22,426 nucleotides of DNA from JAAFJT01 sp043772905 (GCA_043772905.1 JAYVFS010000339.1:1-22426), one strand, 5' to 3'; shown: positions 1-7,888, counted from the first letter of the stretch. Notes: generated by a model not told the origin, from the letters alone. Program-made: numbers and translations.

Positions 1-60
1 ACTAAACAAAATATTGAAAATTTATCCGTAATGTCAAAGAACAATTCTGGTGCAACTTAG
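1..60 (+). CDS. possible C-terminal tail of an upstream gene
   Basis: Frame 1 is open from the left edge to a TAG at 58-60 and gives a 19-residue tail ending SKNNSGAT. A small GGCG/CGCC hairpin with a T-rich loop follows at about 62-77, which would suit the end of a transcript. Nothing in the tail identifies a family, and another frame also stops soon (at 32), so this may be non-coding. It is listed only because the window may cut a gene here. Confidence 0.25.
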   Translation, partial: TKQNIENLSVMSKNNSGAT

Positions 61-170
61 TGGCGGTTTTTTCGCCGTAACTTTACGTCGAACATCAACT
101 TTCGGAAAGTTATTACACGAAGAGCCAAAGATTATTTTGAAAAAAAATTCATCGTTGCCTTTTGATACAG

Positions 171-183
171 CCCCCCTGAGTAT
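171..183 (+). repeat. poly-C/CAGTAT word, variant copy
   Basis: Six C followed by TGAGTAT, a variant of the dispersed C(4-7)TCAGTAT word with TGAG in place of TCAG. It lies about 46 bp upstream of the glycosidase start. Confidence 0.6.
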
Positions 184-228
184 TTCACTCATACTAATCC
201 ATTTATTTTTTCTTAAACACTCGTAACC

Positions 229-1398
229 ATGCAAAAAACAGACATACAGGAAATAGAAACCGCCAAAAAAGCCGCCCTCGAAGTATTACTACATAATGCA
301 CATGGTCCTTTTCATGGATTGCCAAGAACTGCGGGCTGGGGTTATCCTGAACCCTATACGCGGGATTTGTTGCTTTCTATTTTGGGCATTGCTGTTTCTA
401 AAAATCAAGTGTTAATAGACAGTATTCGACGTGTTTTAGAAACATTAGCTGGAAATCAGACAGAAAAAGGGCATATTTCGTCATTGGTGCATGACAAAGA
501 TGACCGTGGTTCAAGCGACACAACGCCCTTGTTTTTGTTGGCAACGGGTATTTTTAGAAAAATGACGGGCGAATCCGCTTTCCTTCATGATGCTGTCGAA
601 AAAGCGCTCACTTGGATGTCCTATCAAAGTCCATCCGACAGGCATTTAGTTGCCCAACAACCGACAAGTGATTGGCGCGATGAACAATGGGTGCTGGGTT
701 ATGGTCTTTTTGTCAACACATTGGTTTATAGTTATTTACGTCTATTGGGATGCAATGAACAAGCCGACAAACTGCACAAAGAAATGAGTCGTTTTACGAT
801 TACAGGCGGTGTTATTCACAATCATGTCCACGAAGGGCTTGTCGTAAAACACAAACCGTATTATGCTTTATGGTCTTACAAAGTCCTTAGCAGCGAACGA
901 TTTGATTTGTTGGGTAACAGTATTGCGATTCTTTCAGGCATCGCGTCGCCTTCTCGGGCAGACGACATGGTGTCTTGGATTGAAGCCGAATGTGCCCGTA
1001 TGCGCGAAAGTGGCGAATTAGCACTTGATTTGCCGCCCAATTTCTTTCCTTATACACATCCCGAAGACCCTGATTGGCATGAGCGATATACCCAATTCAA
1101 TAATCCTGGTGACTATCACAATGGCGGAATTTGGCCCTTTATCTGTGGGTTTTATGTAGCGGCTTTGGTGGCAGCAAAAAGGTATAAACTCGCAGAAGAA
1201 AAGCTCATTGCCTTGACACACGCTATAAAACTGTCCACTACGGAGGGGGTCGTTTTTGGTTTCAACGAATGGATAAAAGCACAAACAGGCAAGCCAATGG
1301 GACAAGATTGGCAAACTTGGAGCGCAGCTTTATACTTGTACGCGGCGAAATGTGTGGAAGAAAAACAAACGCCTTTCTTTGATGAAATGCGGAAATAA
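229..1398 (+). CDS. GH100/amylo-alpha-1,6-glucosidase-like glycoside hydrolase
   Basis: A 389-residue protein without a signal peptide, so probably cytoplasmic. It resembles the (alpha/alpha)6-barrel glycosidases of the neutral invertase (GH100) and glycogen-debranching C-terminal domain type. Visible signatures are GYPEPYTRDLLLS near residue 38, DTTPLFLLATG near 97, SDWRDEQW near 147, GGIWPFICGFYVAAL near 299 and a C-terminal FNEW...QDWQTWSAALYLYA block. In these families the Trp-Asp and Glu-containing loops line the active site, but I cannot assign catalytic residues with certainty. The substrate (sucrose versus alpha-1,6 glucan) is not decided by sequence alone. The next gene begins 3 nt after the stop, so the two are probably co-transcribed. 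The ATG is preceded by A-rich DNA without a clear Shine-Dalgarno site. Confidence 0.75.
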   Translation: MQKTDIQEIETAKKAALEVLLHNAHGPFHGLPRTAGWGYPEPYTRDLLLSILGIAVSKNQVLIDSIRRVLETLAGNQTEKGHISSLVHDKDDRGSSDTTPLFLLATGIFRKMTGESAFLHDAVEKALTWMSYQSPSDRHLVAQQPTSDWRDEQWVLGYGLFVNTLVYSYLRLLGCNEQADKLHKEMSRFTITGGVIHNHVHEGLVVKHKPYYALWSYKVLSSERFDLLGNSIAILSGIASPSRADDMVSWIEAECARMRESGELALDLPPNFFPYTHPEDPDWHERYTQFNNPGDYHNGGIWPFICGFYVAALVAAKRYKLAEEKLIALTHAIKLSTTEGVVFGFNEWIKAQTGKPMGQDWQTWSAALYLYAAKCVEEKQTPFFDEMRK

Positions 1399-1401
1399 AA
1401 A

Positions 1402-2487
1402 GTGAAAAAAATGACAATGACCACCACGTCTTCTATAAAAAAACTACTGCTCTTTTTCCTCATTTTTGCAGGTTTGTATTATGCCAAAGCATTTTTAATG
1501 CCCCTGTGTATCGGAGGTATTTTAGCCGCGCTTTTTTTACCTTTTTGTCATTGGATGGAAAGACGGCGGTTGCCCAAAGGTTTGGCGGCTTTTGTCAGTC
1601 TTTTAACCTTATTGTTGCTCATAGCATCACTTTTCACCCTTCTCGGTTGGAAATTTTCGGGATTAATAACCGATGTTGAGCTTATAAAACAAAAAGCAAT
1701 TGAGACGTTTGACAAAGCACAACAATATATTTTTAGTCATCTCGGTATTTCCTTCAAGCAACAATCCCAAATGCTCAAAGACGAAAAACCTTCTATCAGT
1801 GGCATTATGCAAATGTTCTTAGGTTCGGTGACTTATGTCTTAACGAATCTTATTTTAGTATTAGCGTATGTTTTTTTTCTATTGTATTATCGCGGTCATA
1901 TCAAAAACTTTCTGCTCAAATTAACGAAGCCTGCTCAACGTCTTGAAATGGAACAAGTCATTTCAACATCTACTTTTGTATCGCAACAATATCTATTAGG
2001 TCTTTCTAAAATGATAGCCTGCTTGTGGGTGATGTACGGCATTGGTTTTAGTATTATTGGCGTGCCAAATGCGTTGTTTTTCGCTATTCTCTGCGGTTTA
2101 TTAGAAATTGTGCCTTTTATCGGCAATCTCACAGGCACAACATTGACGGTTTTAGTTGCCGCCATACACGGTGGCAACTTCACTATGTTGGGCGGCATTG
2201 TCATCACTTATGGTATCGTTCAATTCACTCAAGGTTGGTTTTTAGAACCTTTGATATTGGGTCCGCAAGTCAAAATCAATCCTTTGTTTACCATTATTGC
2301 CTTAGTCCTTGGCGAGCTTGTTTGGGGCATTCCTGGTATTATTCTCGCTATTCCTATTACAGCAATCTTTAAAATTATATGTGACCATATCGAATCACTC
2401 AAACCTTATGGGTTTTTGATTGGTGAAATTGAAACAGGGAAAAAGGAAATCGGGTTTATCAAAAAGATAAAAAGTATTTTTGAATGA
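1402..2487 (+). CDS. AI-2E family (PerM/UPF0118) transporter
   Basis: A 361-residue polytopic membrane protein. Hydrophobic segments start at about residues 13-35 and 55-85. After a soluble loop of about 65 residues, which carries the usual amphipathic region, further helices run from about 140 to 325, including the family-typical GVPNALFFAILCGLLEIVPFIGNLTG stretch written here in two parts: GVPNALFFAILCG then LLEIVPFIGN. The conserved motif is followed by a glycine-rich helix and the EPLILGPQVKINPL segment near residue 285. The family includes E. coli TqsA and PerM and sodium/proton antiporters, so 'AI-2 exporter' should not be assumed. The start may be the GTG at 1402 or the ATG at 1411; both are in frame. 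It lies 3 nt after the glycosidase stop and forms an apparent two-gene operon with it. A poly-C word follows the stop directly. Confidence 0.88.
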   Translation: MKKMTMTTTSSIKKLLLFFLIFAGLYYAKAFLMPLCIGGILAALFLPFCHWMERRRLPKGLAAFVSLLTLLLLIASLFTLLGWKFSGLITDVELIKQKAIETFDKAQQYIFSHLGISFKQQSQMLKDEKPSISGIMQMFLGSVTYVLTNLILVLAYVFFLLYYRGHIKNFLLKLTKPAQRLEMEQVISTSTFVSQQYLLGLSKMIACLWVMYGIGFSIIGVPNALFFAILCGLLEIVPFIGNLTGTTLTVLVAAIHGGNFTMLGGIVITYGIVQFTQGWFLEPLILGPQVKINPLFTIIALVLGELVWGIPGIILAIPITAIFKIICDHIESLKPYGFLIGEIETGKKEIGFIKKIKSIFE

Positions 2488-2499
2488 CCCCCTCAGTAT
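2488..2499 (+). repeat. poly-C/CAGTAT word
   Basis: Perfect CCCCCTCAGTAT beginning the base after the TGA of the AI-2E family gene. It is one of thirteen copies in the window. Confidence 0.8.
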
Positions 2500-2582
2500 T
2501 TTCTCGGGTTTTGCCCAGATTCATGTATATGCACGATGAACTTGTAACAGCATCATAAATTTTAAAATAAATAAATAAAAAC

Positions 2583-2819
2583 ATGTGGAAAGAAGAAAAT
2601 AATCAATTGAAACGCAGTTTTCAATTTGCCGATTTTGTAGAGGCGTTTGCCTTTATGACAAAAGTCGCTTTTGCGGCTGAAAAAATGAATCATCATCCCA
2701 ATTGGAGTAATGTTTACAACAAAGTTGAAATAACTCTTTTTACGCACGATGCCAACGATAGTGTGACCGAAAAAGACCGAAAACTCTCGAAAGAGATTGA
2801 TAAAATTTATAAACAATAA
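2583..2819 (+). CDS. 4a-hydroxytetrahydrobiopterin dehydratase (pterin-4a-carbinolamine dehydratase)
   Basis: A 78-residue protein matching the PCD/DCoH fold: F.DF..AFAFM..VAFAAEKMNHHPNW at 15-41, then NVYNKVEITLFTHD at 43-56 and a C-terminal D..LS..ID helix. His37, His38 and Pro39 form the family's active-site motif, and the THD at 54-56 is also conserved. The enzyme dehydrates 4a-hydroxytetrahydropterin formed by aromatic amino-acid hydroxylases; in bacteria without such a hydroxylase it may act on other pterins. The short length is usual for Bacteroidota versions, which lack part of the N-terminal strand. It is a stand-alone cytoplasmic gene, flanked on both sides by a poly-C word. Confidence 0.93.
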   Translation: MWKEENNQLKRSFQFADFVEAFAFMTKVAFAAEKMNHHPNWSNVYNKVEITLFTHDANDSVTEKDRKLSKEIDKIYKQ

Positions 2820-2826
2820 AAGAGTA

Positions 2827-2838
2827 CCCCCTCAGTAT
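2827..2838 (+). repeat. poly-C/CAGTAT word
   Basis: Perfect CCCCCTCAGTAT 7 nt after the dehydratase stop and 40 nt before the FMN reductase start. Confidence 0.8.
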
Positions 2839-2878
2839 CCAAGCCTTTTTTAATAATTTTAAAGAAAAAAAATAGAAA

Positions 2879-3442
2879 ATGTTACACATATCAATCATTT
2901 CATCCAGTGTCCGAATCGACCGTAAGAGCCATCGTGTCGCTTTATATTTCAACAATTATTTGACTGAAAATGATTTAGCGACGGTGGAAATTCTCGATTT
3001 AAAGGAATACAATTTTCCACTTTTTGACAATCGGTTGAAACATCAAAAAAATCCATCGGCGCAATTGCTCGATTTTGCTAAGAAAGTAAAAGCAACCGAT
3101 GGTATTATCATCGTCACACCAGAGTACAATGGCGGGTTTCCAGCAAGTTTAAAAAATGCTATTGATGTTTTATATGATGAATGGCATGGCAAACCTATTT
3201 CAATAGTCACCGTTTCGTCGGGTGCTTTTGGTGGCACACAAGCTTTGATTTCTGTGCAATTTGTGCTGTGGAAAATTGGAGCATGGACTGTCACCAATAT
3301 GTTTAACGTTGCAAATGTGGCAGAGGCATATAATGCCTCTGGACACGCAACGGACAAAGACGCAACCGATAAATTAACCAAGCTTTTTGTTGAAGAACTT
3401 TTAGCTGCCGTTGATGCCAATACGCAAGTTCAAACGAATTAA
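2879..3442 (+). CDS. NADPH-dependent FMN reductase family oxidoreductase
   Basis: A 187-residue flavodoxin-fold protein. The N-terminal SSSVR...SHRVA segment (8-22) is the FMN phosphate-binding loop, and PEYNGGFPASLKNAIDVL starting at residue 81 is the signature of the NAD(P)H:FMN/quinone/azo reductase family, followed by KPISIVTVSSGAFGG. It is expected to be a cytoplasmic FMN enzyme reducing quinones, chromate or FMN; the natural substrate cannot be read from the sequence. The type II NADH dehydrogenase starts 31 nt downstream in the same direction, so both may supply or discharge reducing power from one transcript. Length and motif order are normal, with no sign of truncation. Confidence 0.9.
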   Translation: MLHISIISSSVRIDRKSHRVALYFNNYLTENDLATVEILDLKEYNFPLFDNRLKHQKNPSAQLLDFAKKVKATDGIIIVTPEYNGGFPASLKNAIDVLYDEWHGKPISIVTVSSGAFGGTQALISVQFVLWKIGAWTVTNMFNVANVAEAYNASGHATDKDATDKLTKLFVEELLAAVDANTQVQTN

Positions 3443-3473
3443 CTTACACTATCACAATTTTAAACCAAAAGAA

Positions 3474-4739
3474 ATGAATAATAAAAAACAAATCGTCATC
3501 ATTGGTGCTGGTTTTGCGGGTTTAAAATTGGCACGCACCCTCAATAATCATCCTGATTACTGCATTACCTTGATTGATAAAAACAATTATCATCAGTTTC
3601 AACCCCTATTTTATCAAGTGGCGATGACGAGTTTGGATGCCAGTAATATCTCATTTCCGTTGCGGTATATGTTTAAAAAAAGCAAAAACGTGAGTATTCG
3701 GTTAGCCACAGTCACAAAAATTGATACCCTAAATAATGCTTTGGAAACGACTTGTGGCAATTTTTACTACGATTATTTGGTCATCGCCACGGGTGCAACC
3801 ACCAATTATTTTGGCAATAAAGCCATTGAAACGCAAGCGTTTCCTATGAAATCTACATGGGAGGCTCTACAAATTCGGAATACCTTATTGCAACATTTTG
3901 AAGATGCGGTATCCTCTAAAATGGCTAAAAGTGAAAAGCTTTTATCGGTTGTCATTGTCGGTGGAGGTCCGACGGGCGTGGAATTGAGTGGGGCATTGGC
4001 TGAAATGAAACGTGATTCCTTGCCAAATGAATATCCCGAATTGGATTTTACTAAAATGCACGTTTATCTTTTGGAAGGTACGGGCAAATTATTGAGCAAT
4101 ATGAGCGAAATATCTTCCCTAAAAGCTCAAGAATATTTAGAAAAAATGGGTGTGACGGTGCGGGTAAACACAATTGTAAAAGACTATGATGGCAAGCGTA
4201 TTTTCCTGCAAGATGGCACTGATATAGAATCAACTTTGGTAATATGGGCAGCGGGTGTAAAAGGCAATATGCCTGCGGGTATGAACTCAGGTTTTATCAC
4301 AAAATCCAATCAAATAAAAACCGATATTTACAATCAAGTGATGTCTTATGACAATGTTTTTGCCATTGGCGATATTGCTTTTATTGAAACAGAAGTACAT
4401 CCAAGAGGTTTCCCGCAATTGGCAAGTGTTGCCATAGAACAAGCACTGAATGTCGCCAATAATTTCAAACTATTGGCGAAAAACGAAGCCATTAAGCCTT
4501 ACAAATATGTCAATAAAGGCAGTATGGCAACCGTTGGCAGAAACAAAGCGGTTGTGGATTTAGCCAAACCCGCTTGGAGTTTTCAAGGCATTTTTGCGTG
4601 GCTTATCTGGATGACTTTACACCTGTTTTTGCTCATCGGTTTTAAAAACAAGCTCATTGTTTTCATCAATTGGATTTACAAATATTTCACCCACCGCCAA
4701 TCACTTTCTCTCTTATTTGAGCCTTTGAGGAGGAAATAG
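3474..4739 (+). CDS. type II NADH dehydrogenase (NDH-2), FAD-dependent
   Basis: A 421-residue flavoprotein. An N-terminal FAD Rossmann motif GAGFAG at 11-16, the NNYHQFQPLFYQVA segment conserved in NDH-2, an ATG motif (VIATGAT) and a second dinucleotide fold GGGPTG at 163-168 are all visible. The FAD-binding block FAIGDIAF and a hydrophobic C-terminal region (FAWLIWMTLHLFLLIG and following helix) are also present; the last would anchor it to the inner membrane. NDH-2 oxidises NADH and reduces quinone without proton pumping. An in-frame ATG at 3411 overlaps the preceding gene and adds 21 residues before the first beta strand, so I choose the ATG at 3474, where the Rossmann fold begins as in relatives. 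It is possibly co-transcribed with the FMN reductase. Confidence 0.92.
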   Translation: MNNKKQIVIIGAGFAGLKLARTLNNHPDYCITLIDKNNYHQFQPLFYQVAMTSLDASNISFPLRYMFKKSKNVSIRLATVTKIDTLNNALETTCGNFYYDYLVIATGATTNYFGNKAIETQAFPMKSTWEALQIRNTLLQHFEDAVSSKMAKSEKLLSVVIVGGGPTGVELSGALAEMKRDSLPNEYPELDFTKMHVYLLEGTGKLLSNMSEISSLKAQEYLEKMGVTVRVNTIVKDYDGKRIFLQDGTDIESTLVIWAAGVKGNMPAGMNSGFITKSNQIKTDIYNQVMSYDNVFAIGDIAFIETEVHPRGFPQLASVAIEQALNVANNFKLLAKNEAIKPYKYVNKGSMATVGRNKAVVDLAKPAWSFQGIFAWLIWMTLHLFLLIGFKNKLIVFINWIYKYFTHRQSLSLLFEPLRRK

Positions 4740-4748
4740 ACCCACTTA

Positions 4749-4816
4749 ATGTGTGAATCTTACAACATATTTAAAAAGTTGTGTAACACCTTCTTTCTCA
4801 TAGTAACCCACCTTTG
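4749..4816 (+). promoter_or_regulatory. regulon operator-promoter module 1
   Basis: ATGTGTGA box, half-sites ATCTTACAA (4757) and GTTGTGTAA (4778) 21 bp apart, AT-rich spacer, 23 bp, then ACCTTTGCA with TTTG at 4813-4816. The upstream half-site is the most divergent of the eight copies. It serves the 69-residue gene starting 41 nt after the TTTG. Confidence 0.85.
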
Positions 4817-4856
4817 CACCGTCGTGAAACCTATTTCATGATGTAAAATCATAATT

Positions 4857-5066
4857 ATGCACACGGAAAAAGAATTGAACGACGGCATTCTTAAAATCAC
4901 AATGAGAATCAACGAAAAGTTTCCTGAATTGTCGAAATACATTGAAGAAATACCGATTACTATTCCCAATGCGGCAAGTCCTGACATAAGCAATAAAATC
5001 CTAAAAGATTATTACAATACACTGGCGGCTTTATTAAAAAAATACGAAGACAATCACGGTAAATAA
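4857..5066 (+). CDS. conserved small protein, unknown function
   Basis: A 69-residue soluble protein, predicted mostly helical, with no signal peptide or membrane segment. The sequence has KEL.DGILKITM..NEKFPELSKYIEE.PIT.P near the N-terminus and an ISNKILKDYYNTLAALLKKY helix at the end. I recall similar short proteins in other Bacteroidota, but no function is known to me. It is expressed from regulon module 1, 41 nt upstream, as are the CsbD and lipoprotein genes. Its role is therefore probably stress-related, though this rests on the promoter alone. A long hairpin follows the stop immediately. Confidence 0.8.
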   Translation: MHTEKELNDGILKITMRINEKFPELSKYIEEIPITIPNAASPDISNKILKDYYNTLAALLKKYEDNHGK

Positions 5067-5159
5067 TGATGAATGATGAAAGATGAATGGCGCAAAGCGT
5101 TGACTATTGATAGTCAATTATTTATGCCATTCATCTTTCATCATTTATCATTCATCATT
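5065..5159. terminator. word-repeat hairpin, ATGATGAATG type
   Basis: The arms (5065-5091 and 5126-5159) are built from repeats of the word ATGATGAA and pair over about 27 bp ending GAATGGC/GCCATTC. The loop contains a second perfect hairpin, TTGACTA/TAGTCAA at 5100-5117. It starts at the stop of the 69-residue gene and ends before the DUF6496 gene, so it is a likely transcript 3' end; there is no classical GC stem with T-tract. Confidence 0.6.
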
Positions 5160-5191
5160 ACTTATTTTATCATTTAAAAAAATAAATCATT

Positions 5192-5386
5192 ATGAAAAAG
5201 AGGAAAAGAATCTCCACACCTGCTCAAAAAAAGATAGCGGAAGTCATGCACGAATTCAAAGAAGGCGAATTGCATTCGGGCAAAAGCGATATCATCGTTA
5301 CGAACCCTAAACAGGCGATTGCGATTGCCCTCAGTGAAGCCGAGGAATTAGAAGAAGAAAGGACTCCGGAACAAGATGAGAAATAA
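5192..5386 (+). CDS. DUF6496-type small protein
   Basis: A 64-residue basic-then-acidic protein. STPAQKKIAEVMHEFKEGEL followed by HSGKSDIIVTNPKQAIAIAL matches the pattern of DUF6496 domain proteins, which are short, often plasmid- or stress-associated and of unknown function. The N-terminus KKRKR is strongly basic and the C-terminus is Glu-rich. There is no membrane segment. The next gene's ATG (5376) lies inside this gene's last codons, so the two are probably translationally coupled. Confidence 0.8.
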   Translation: MKKRKRISTPAQKKIAEVMHEFKEGELHSGKSDIIVTNPKQAIAIALSEAEELEEERTPEQDEK

Positions 5387-6200
5387 AAAAATCATGCTCA
5401 TTACGCTTTATATTATCGGCGTATTTGTGTTCATCTTTATTGTCGGTAAAGTGAACATCATTATTAGATTCAATAATGAGGTCAATGAACTGTTTGCTCA
5501 ATCGAAAAGTATTTCTGATAAAACTTTTAGTTACAAGCAGTTAGACAGTTTGCCCGAACCTGTGCAACGTTATTTCAAACACGTTTTGAAAGAAGGGCAA
5601 ACCTATATCAGTTACGTCCGATTGACGCATGATGGGCAGTTTAAGATAGCTGAAAAGTGGGTCAATATCAGAGGTGAGCAATATTTTACGACCGAAAAAC
5701 CTGGTTTTATATGGAAAGGTACGACTTGGATGTTCGTCGCACGCGATATGTATATTGCGGACAAAGGACAATTGATTGCCTCCCTTTTTTCGGTGTATAA
5801 TATTGTGGACGCACGCGGCGAGAAGTATAATGAAGGCGAATTACAACGCTGGATTGCTGAAAGTGTTTGGTTTCCGACTAATTTGTTGCCTTCTACTCGA
5901 TTAAATTGGACCGCCATTGATAGTCATTCTGCTCAATTAAACTTTAATTACAAGGGTAGTTCGACATCGTTTATTGTCCGTTTTAATGATGTGGATGAAA
6001 TAAAAGAAATGGAATCGCAGCGATACATGGGCGAAGAAAAACGGGAAAAATGGATTTGTACTATGTCCAATTACAAAGAGATAAATGGTGTCGTTGTGCC
6101 AACTTATGCCGAAGCGATATGGCGTTTGGAAAAAGGCGACAATGCTTATGCAAAATTTAATGTCCAAAAGATTGAGTATGACAAGACGGAAAGGTTTTAG
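5376..6200 (+). CDS. DUF6544/DUF6920-type membrane-anchored protein
   Basis: A 274-residue protein with one N-terminal membrane helix (about residues 6-30), then a soluble domain. LPEPVQRYFKHVLKEGQ near 58, a VRLTHDGQF strand, PGFIWKGTTW and ARG..YNEGELQRWIAESVWFP near 146-168 match the uncharacterised DUF6544/DUF6920 family; I recognise the pattern but cannot tell which accession applies. The function is unknown. It overlaps the DUF6496 gene by 11 nt. The last 26 codons were copied: a diverged duplicate of its 3' end sits at 8351-8431. A decayed fragment of another gene follows directly. Confidence 0.78.
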   Translation: MRNKKIMLITLYIIGVFVFIFIVGKVNIIIRFNNEVNELFAQSKSISDKTFSYKQLDSLPEPVQRYFKHVLKEGQTYISYVRLTHDGQFKIAEKWVNIRGEQYFTTEKPGFIWKGTTWMFVARDMYIADKGQLIASLFSVYNIVDARGEKYNEGELQRWIAESVWFPTNLLPSTRLNWTAIDSHSAQLNFNYKGSSTSFIVRFNDVDEIKEMESQRYMGEEKREKWICTMSNYKEINGVVVPTYAEAIWRLEKGDNAYAKFNVQKIEYDKTERF

Positions 6201-6214
6201 CTTTTATATAATGA

Positions 6215-6496
6215 ATCCAAATTACGTCAAGCTTTCCTGGTGTCGGTCCATTAGTCATTACAGGTTCTTTTGTTTCAGTACTGGTCGGAGCATTGGAAGG
6301 TGCTGTTGTTTTGGGCGGTGTCAGTGCGCTTGGTGCCGCTTTATTCAGTTTGGGTATTCCAGAAGACAGTATCGTGGAATATGAAACTGAAATCAAGGCA
6401 GGTAAATTCATGCTCCTTGTACAAGGCGCAGACTATGATGTCTCAATGGCGCGAGAAATATTGGGCTTGAAAGCCAAAGAATTGGCAATGGCTTAG
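6215..6496 (+). pseudogene. 5'-truncated DUF1269-like stress membrane protein
   Basis: The frame is open from 6215 to the TAG at 6494-6496 with no ATG before the conserved part. It reads GVGPLVITGSFVSVLVGALE, then a glycine zipper (GAVVLGGVSALGAALFSLGI) and PEDSIVEYETEIKAGKFMLLV. This resembles the C-terminal half of DUF1269/YflT-like general stress proteins, whose members normally have an N-terminal alpha/beta domain that is absent here. A TTG at 6293 could start a short peptide, but the conserved region already begins upstream. I read it as a relic left by a deletion between the preceding gene's stop and this segment. An in-frame 12-bp duplication (ATGGCTTAGGAA) spans the stop codon. Confidence 0.6.
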
Positions 6497-6536
6497 GAAA
6501 TGGCTTAGGAAATGGTGAATGATTCACCATTACTTA

Positions 6537-6548
6537 CCCCCTAAGTAT
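6537..6548 (+). repeat. poly-C/CAGTAT word, variant copy
   Basis: CCCCCTAAGTAT, one mismatch from the common word, 40 nt after the pseudogene stop and just upstream of a long palindrome. Confidence 0.6.
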
Positions 6549-6562
6549 AAAGCCCAATTCAC

Positions 6563-6599
6563 CTATGTTCGGGGAACTTTAAAAGTTCCCCGAACATAG
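6563..6599. repeat. long perfect palindrome, copy 1
   Basis: Two 18-bp perfect arms around one central A; the arm reads CTATGTTCGGGGAACTTT. The core of the same palindrome recurs at 18359-18391. It may be a bidirectional terminator or a REP-like element. No T-tract follows. Confidence 0.85.
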
Positions 6600-6622
6600 T
6601 GTTCAAAAATCAATCTCAATAC

Positions 6623-6644
6623 GTTGTGAAAATTCATCCACAAC
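6623..6644 (+). promoter_or_regulatory. 5' leader stem-loop shared with the regulon genes
   Basis: GTTGTG...CACAAC around an AAATTCATC loop, 17 nt before the BON gene. Near-identical leader stem-loops occur at 16106-16125, 16499-16518 and 16890-16909 in mRNAs of the regulon, yet no operator half-sites are visible upstream here. Confidence 0.5.
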
Positions 6645-6660
6645 ATAAACTGATATTAAA

Positions 6661-7335
6661 ATGAAGAGTAACGAAGATTTGCAAAAAGACGTTCAGAATG
6701 CCCTCAAATGGGAACCGTTATTGAATGCCGCTGAAATTGGTGTAACTGCCAAAGACGGCGTTGTCACGCTTACGGGCGTTGTTGACAGCTATTACAAGAA
6801 ATCCGAAGCAGAAAATGCCGCCAAAAACGTATTAGGCGTAAAAGTGGTGGTCGAAAAAATAGAGATTAAGTACAGCAACATTTGGGCTAAAAAAGATGAC
6901 AACGAAATAGCTACCGAAGTCGTGAATGCCTTTAAGTGGAATTCGCATATTCCTAAGGACAATGTACACGTAAAGGTCGAAAAAGGCTGGGTTACACTCG
7001 ATGGCGAGGTACAATGGAATTACCAAAAGGAGGCTGCTAAAACAATAGTTAAAAATCTTATGGGCGTAATGGGTGTATCGAACAATATCCAAATTAAATC
7101 TGAAACGCATGATGTTGTTGAAAAATACGATATTGAAGATGCACTTATGCGGAATTGGACAGTCAATGACCAAGACATTCATGTCAAAGTTGAAGGCACC
7201 AAAGTTACCTTAAGCGGGAAAGTCGGTTCATGGTTCCAAAAAGAAGAAGCTGAACGAATTGCTTGGAATGCACCTGGCATTTGGAATATTGACAATCTTT
7301 TGGCGGTTGATTATGGGCTTTCATTGATTGATTAA
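6661..7335 (+). CDS. triple-BON-domain protein
   Basis: A 224-residue protein made of three consecutive BON domains, at about residues 5-72, 78-147 and 150-220. Each has the pattern D..I...V...W, a central glycine-rich turn (VTAKDGVVTLTGVV, VKVEKGWVTLDGEV, VKVEGTKVTLSGKV) and a hydrophobic second helix. Unlike E. coli OsmY there is no signal peptide, so it should be cytoplasmic. BON domains bind phospholipid or related ligands and occur in osmotic and envelope stress proteins. The 5' leader carries the same stem-loop as regulon genes further right, which hints at shared post-transcriptional control. A strong terminator follows. Confidence 0.9.
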   Translation: MKSNEDLQKDVQNALKWEPLLNAAEIGVTAKDGVVTLTGVVDSYYKKSEAENAAKNVLGVKVVVEKIEIKYSNIWAKKDDNEIATEVVNAFKWNSHIPKDNVHVKVEKGWVTLDGEVQWNYQKEAAKTIVKNLMGVMGVSNNIQIKSETHDVVEKYDIEDALMRNWTVNDQDIHVKVEGTKVTLSGKVGSWFQKEEAERIAWNAPGIWNIDNLLAVDYGLSLID

Positions 7336-7369
7336 AAAAATGTACAATAGATTTCACTATTAGTTGATT

Positions 7370-7422
7370 AACAAAATACGGAAGGGTCACGCCTCCTGTA
7401 TTTTGTTGATTGATTTTTTTTT
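7370..7422 (+). terminator. intrinsic terminator after the BON gene
   Basis: Arms AACAAAATAC and GTATTTTGTT close a loop with further partial GGAAGGG/CCTCC pairing. A run of nine T follows (about 7414-7422). Confidence 0.8.
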
Positions 7423-7444
7423 CAAAAAATAAATATTAAACAAC

Positions 7445-7816
7445 ATGAAAAAAGAAAGCAATGATAAGCACCTAACTAATGCAAAGTCAGGCAGTGATAG
7501 CAAAATTAGTCTTGAAGGATACCCGCACCCTTCAAGCGAAGATATTTACAAACGAAATCAAAAAGTAGAAAGTACTGATGGTACATCCCGGGATAGTCGG
7601 GAGGGAGGTAAAATTAATAAGACTTACGATGCCAATGGTGTTGAAGCCAATAATGAAAAAGGTTTTGAAGACGATGTTTCAGGTGGCGACTTGGATATTC
7701 CAGGCTCTGAATTGGACAACGAACAAGAAGATATTGGCAGCGAAGATGAAGAAAACAACTATTACAGCATCGGCGGTGATAGGCATGACGATTTAGAAGA
7801 GGATAATAGAGAATAA
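7445..7816 (+). CDS. acidic low-complexity conserved protein
   Basis: A 123-residue, very acidic and hydrophilic protein without membrane or signal segments, probably largely disordered. The central part has SLEGYPHPSSEDIY near 22-35, and the C-terminus has GFEDDVSGGDLDIPGSELD followed by NEQEDIGSEDEENNYYSIGGD. I recognise this C-terminal pattern from conserved hypothetical proteins of Bacteroidota; the function is unknown. A 17-nt GC-rich hairpin (7586-7602, TCCCG/CGGGA arms) sits in the coding sequence for TSRDSREGG, a stretch unlike its surroundings that may be an inserted repeat kept in frame. It stands alone between the BON terminator and two poly-C words. Confidence 0.75.
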   Translation: MKKESNDKHLTNAKSGSDSKISLEGYPHPSSEDIYKRNQKVESTDGTSRDSREGGKINKTYDANGVEANNEKGFEDDVSGGDLDIPGSELDNEQEDIGSEDEENNYYSIGGDRHDDLEEDNRE

Positions 7817-7832
7817 AAAACAAGTAAGAAAT

Positions 7833-7843
7833 CCCCTCAGTAT
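7833..7843 (+). repeat. poly-C/CAGTAT word
   Basis: CCCCTCAGTAT, 16 nt after the acidic protein's stop. A second copy follows 45 bp later, the only close pair in the window. Confidence 0.75.
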
Positions 7844-7888
7844 TTTAGTGATTATGTGGTTGGTCTGAACCATTCTATAAATGTTTTA

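Noticed and set aside
1402..2487. Naming the transporter an autoinducer-2 exporter
   Set aside because: The family name covers proteins with different substrates, including ion antiporters; nothing here points to AI-2.
5107..5310. A 67-codon frame overlapping the DUF6496 gene
   Set aside because: It reads through the right arm of the word-repeat hairpin and out of phase through the DUF6496 gene, which has the family match.
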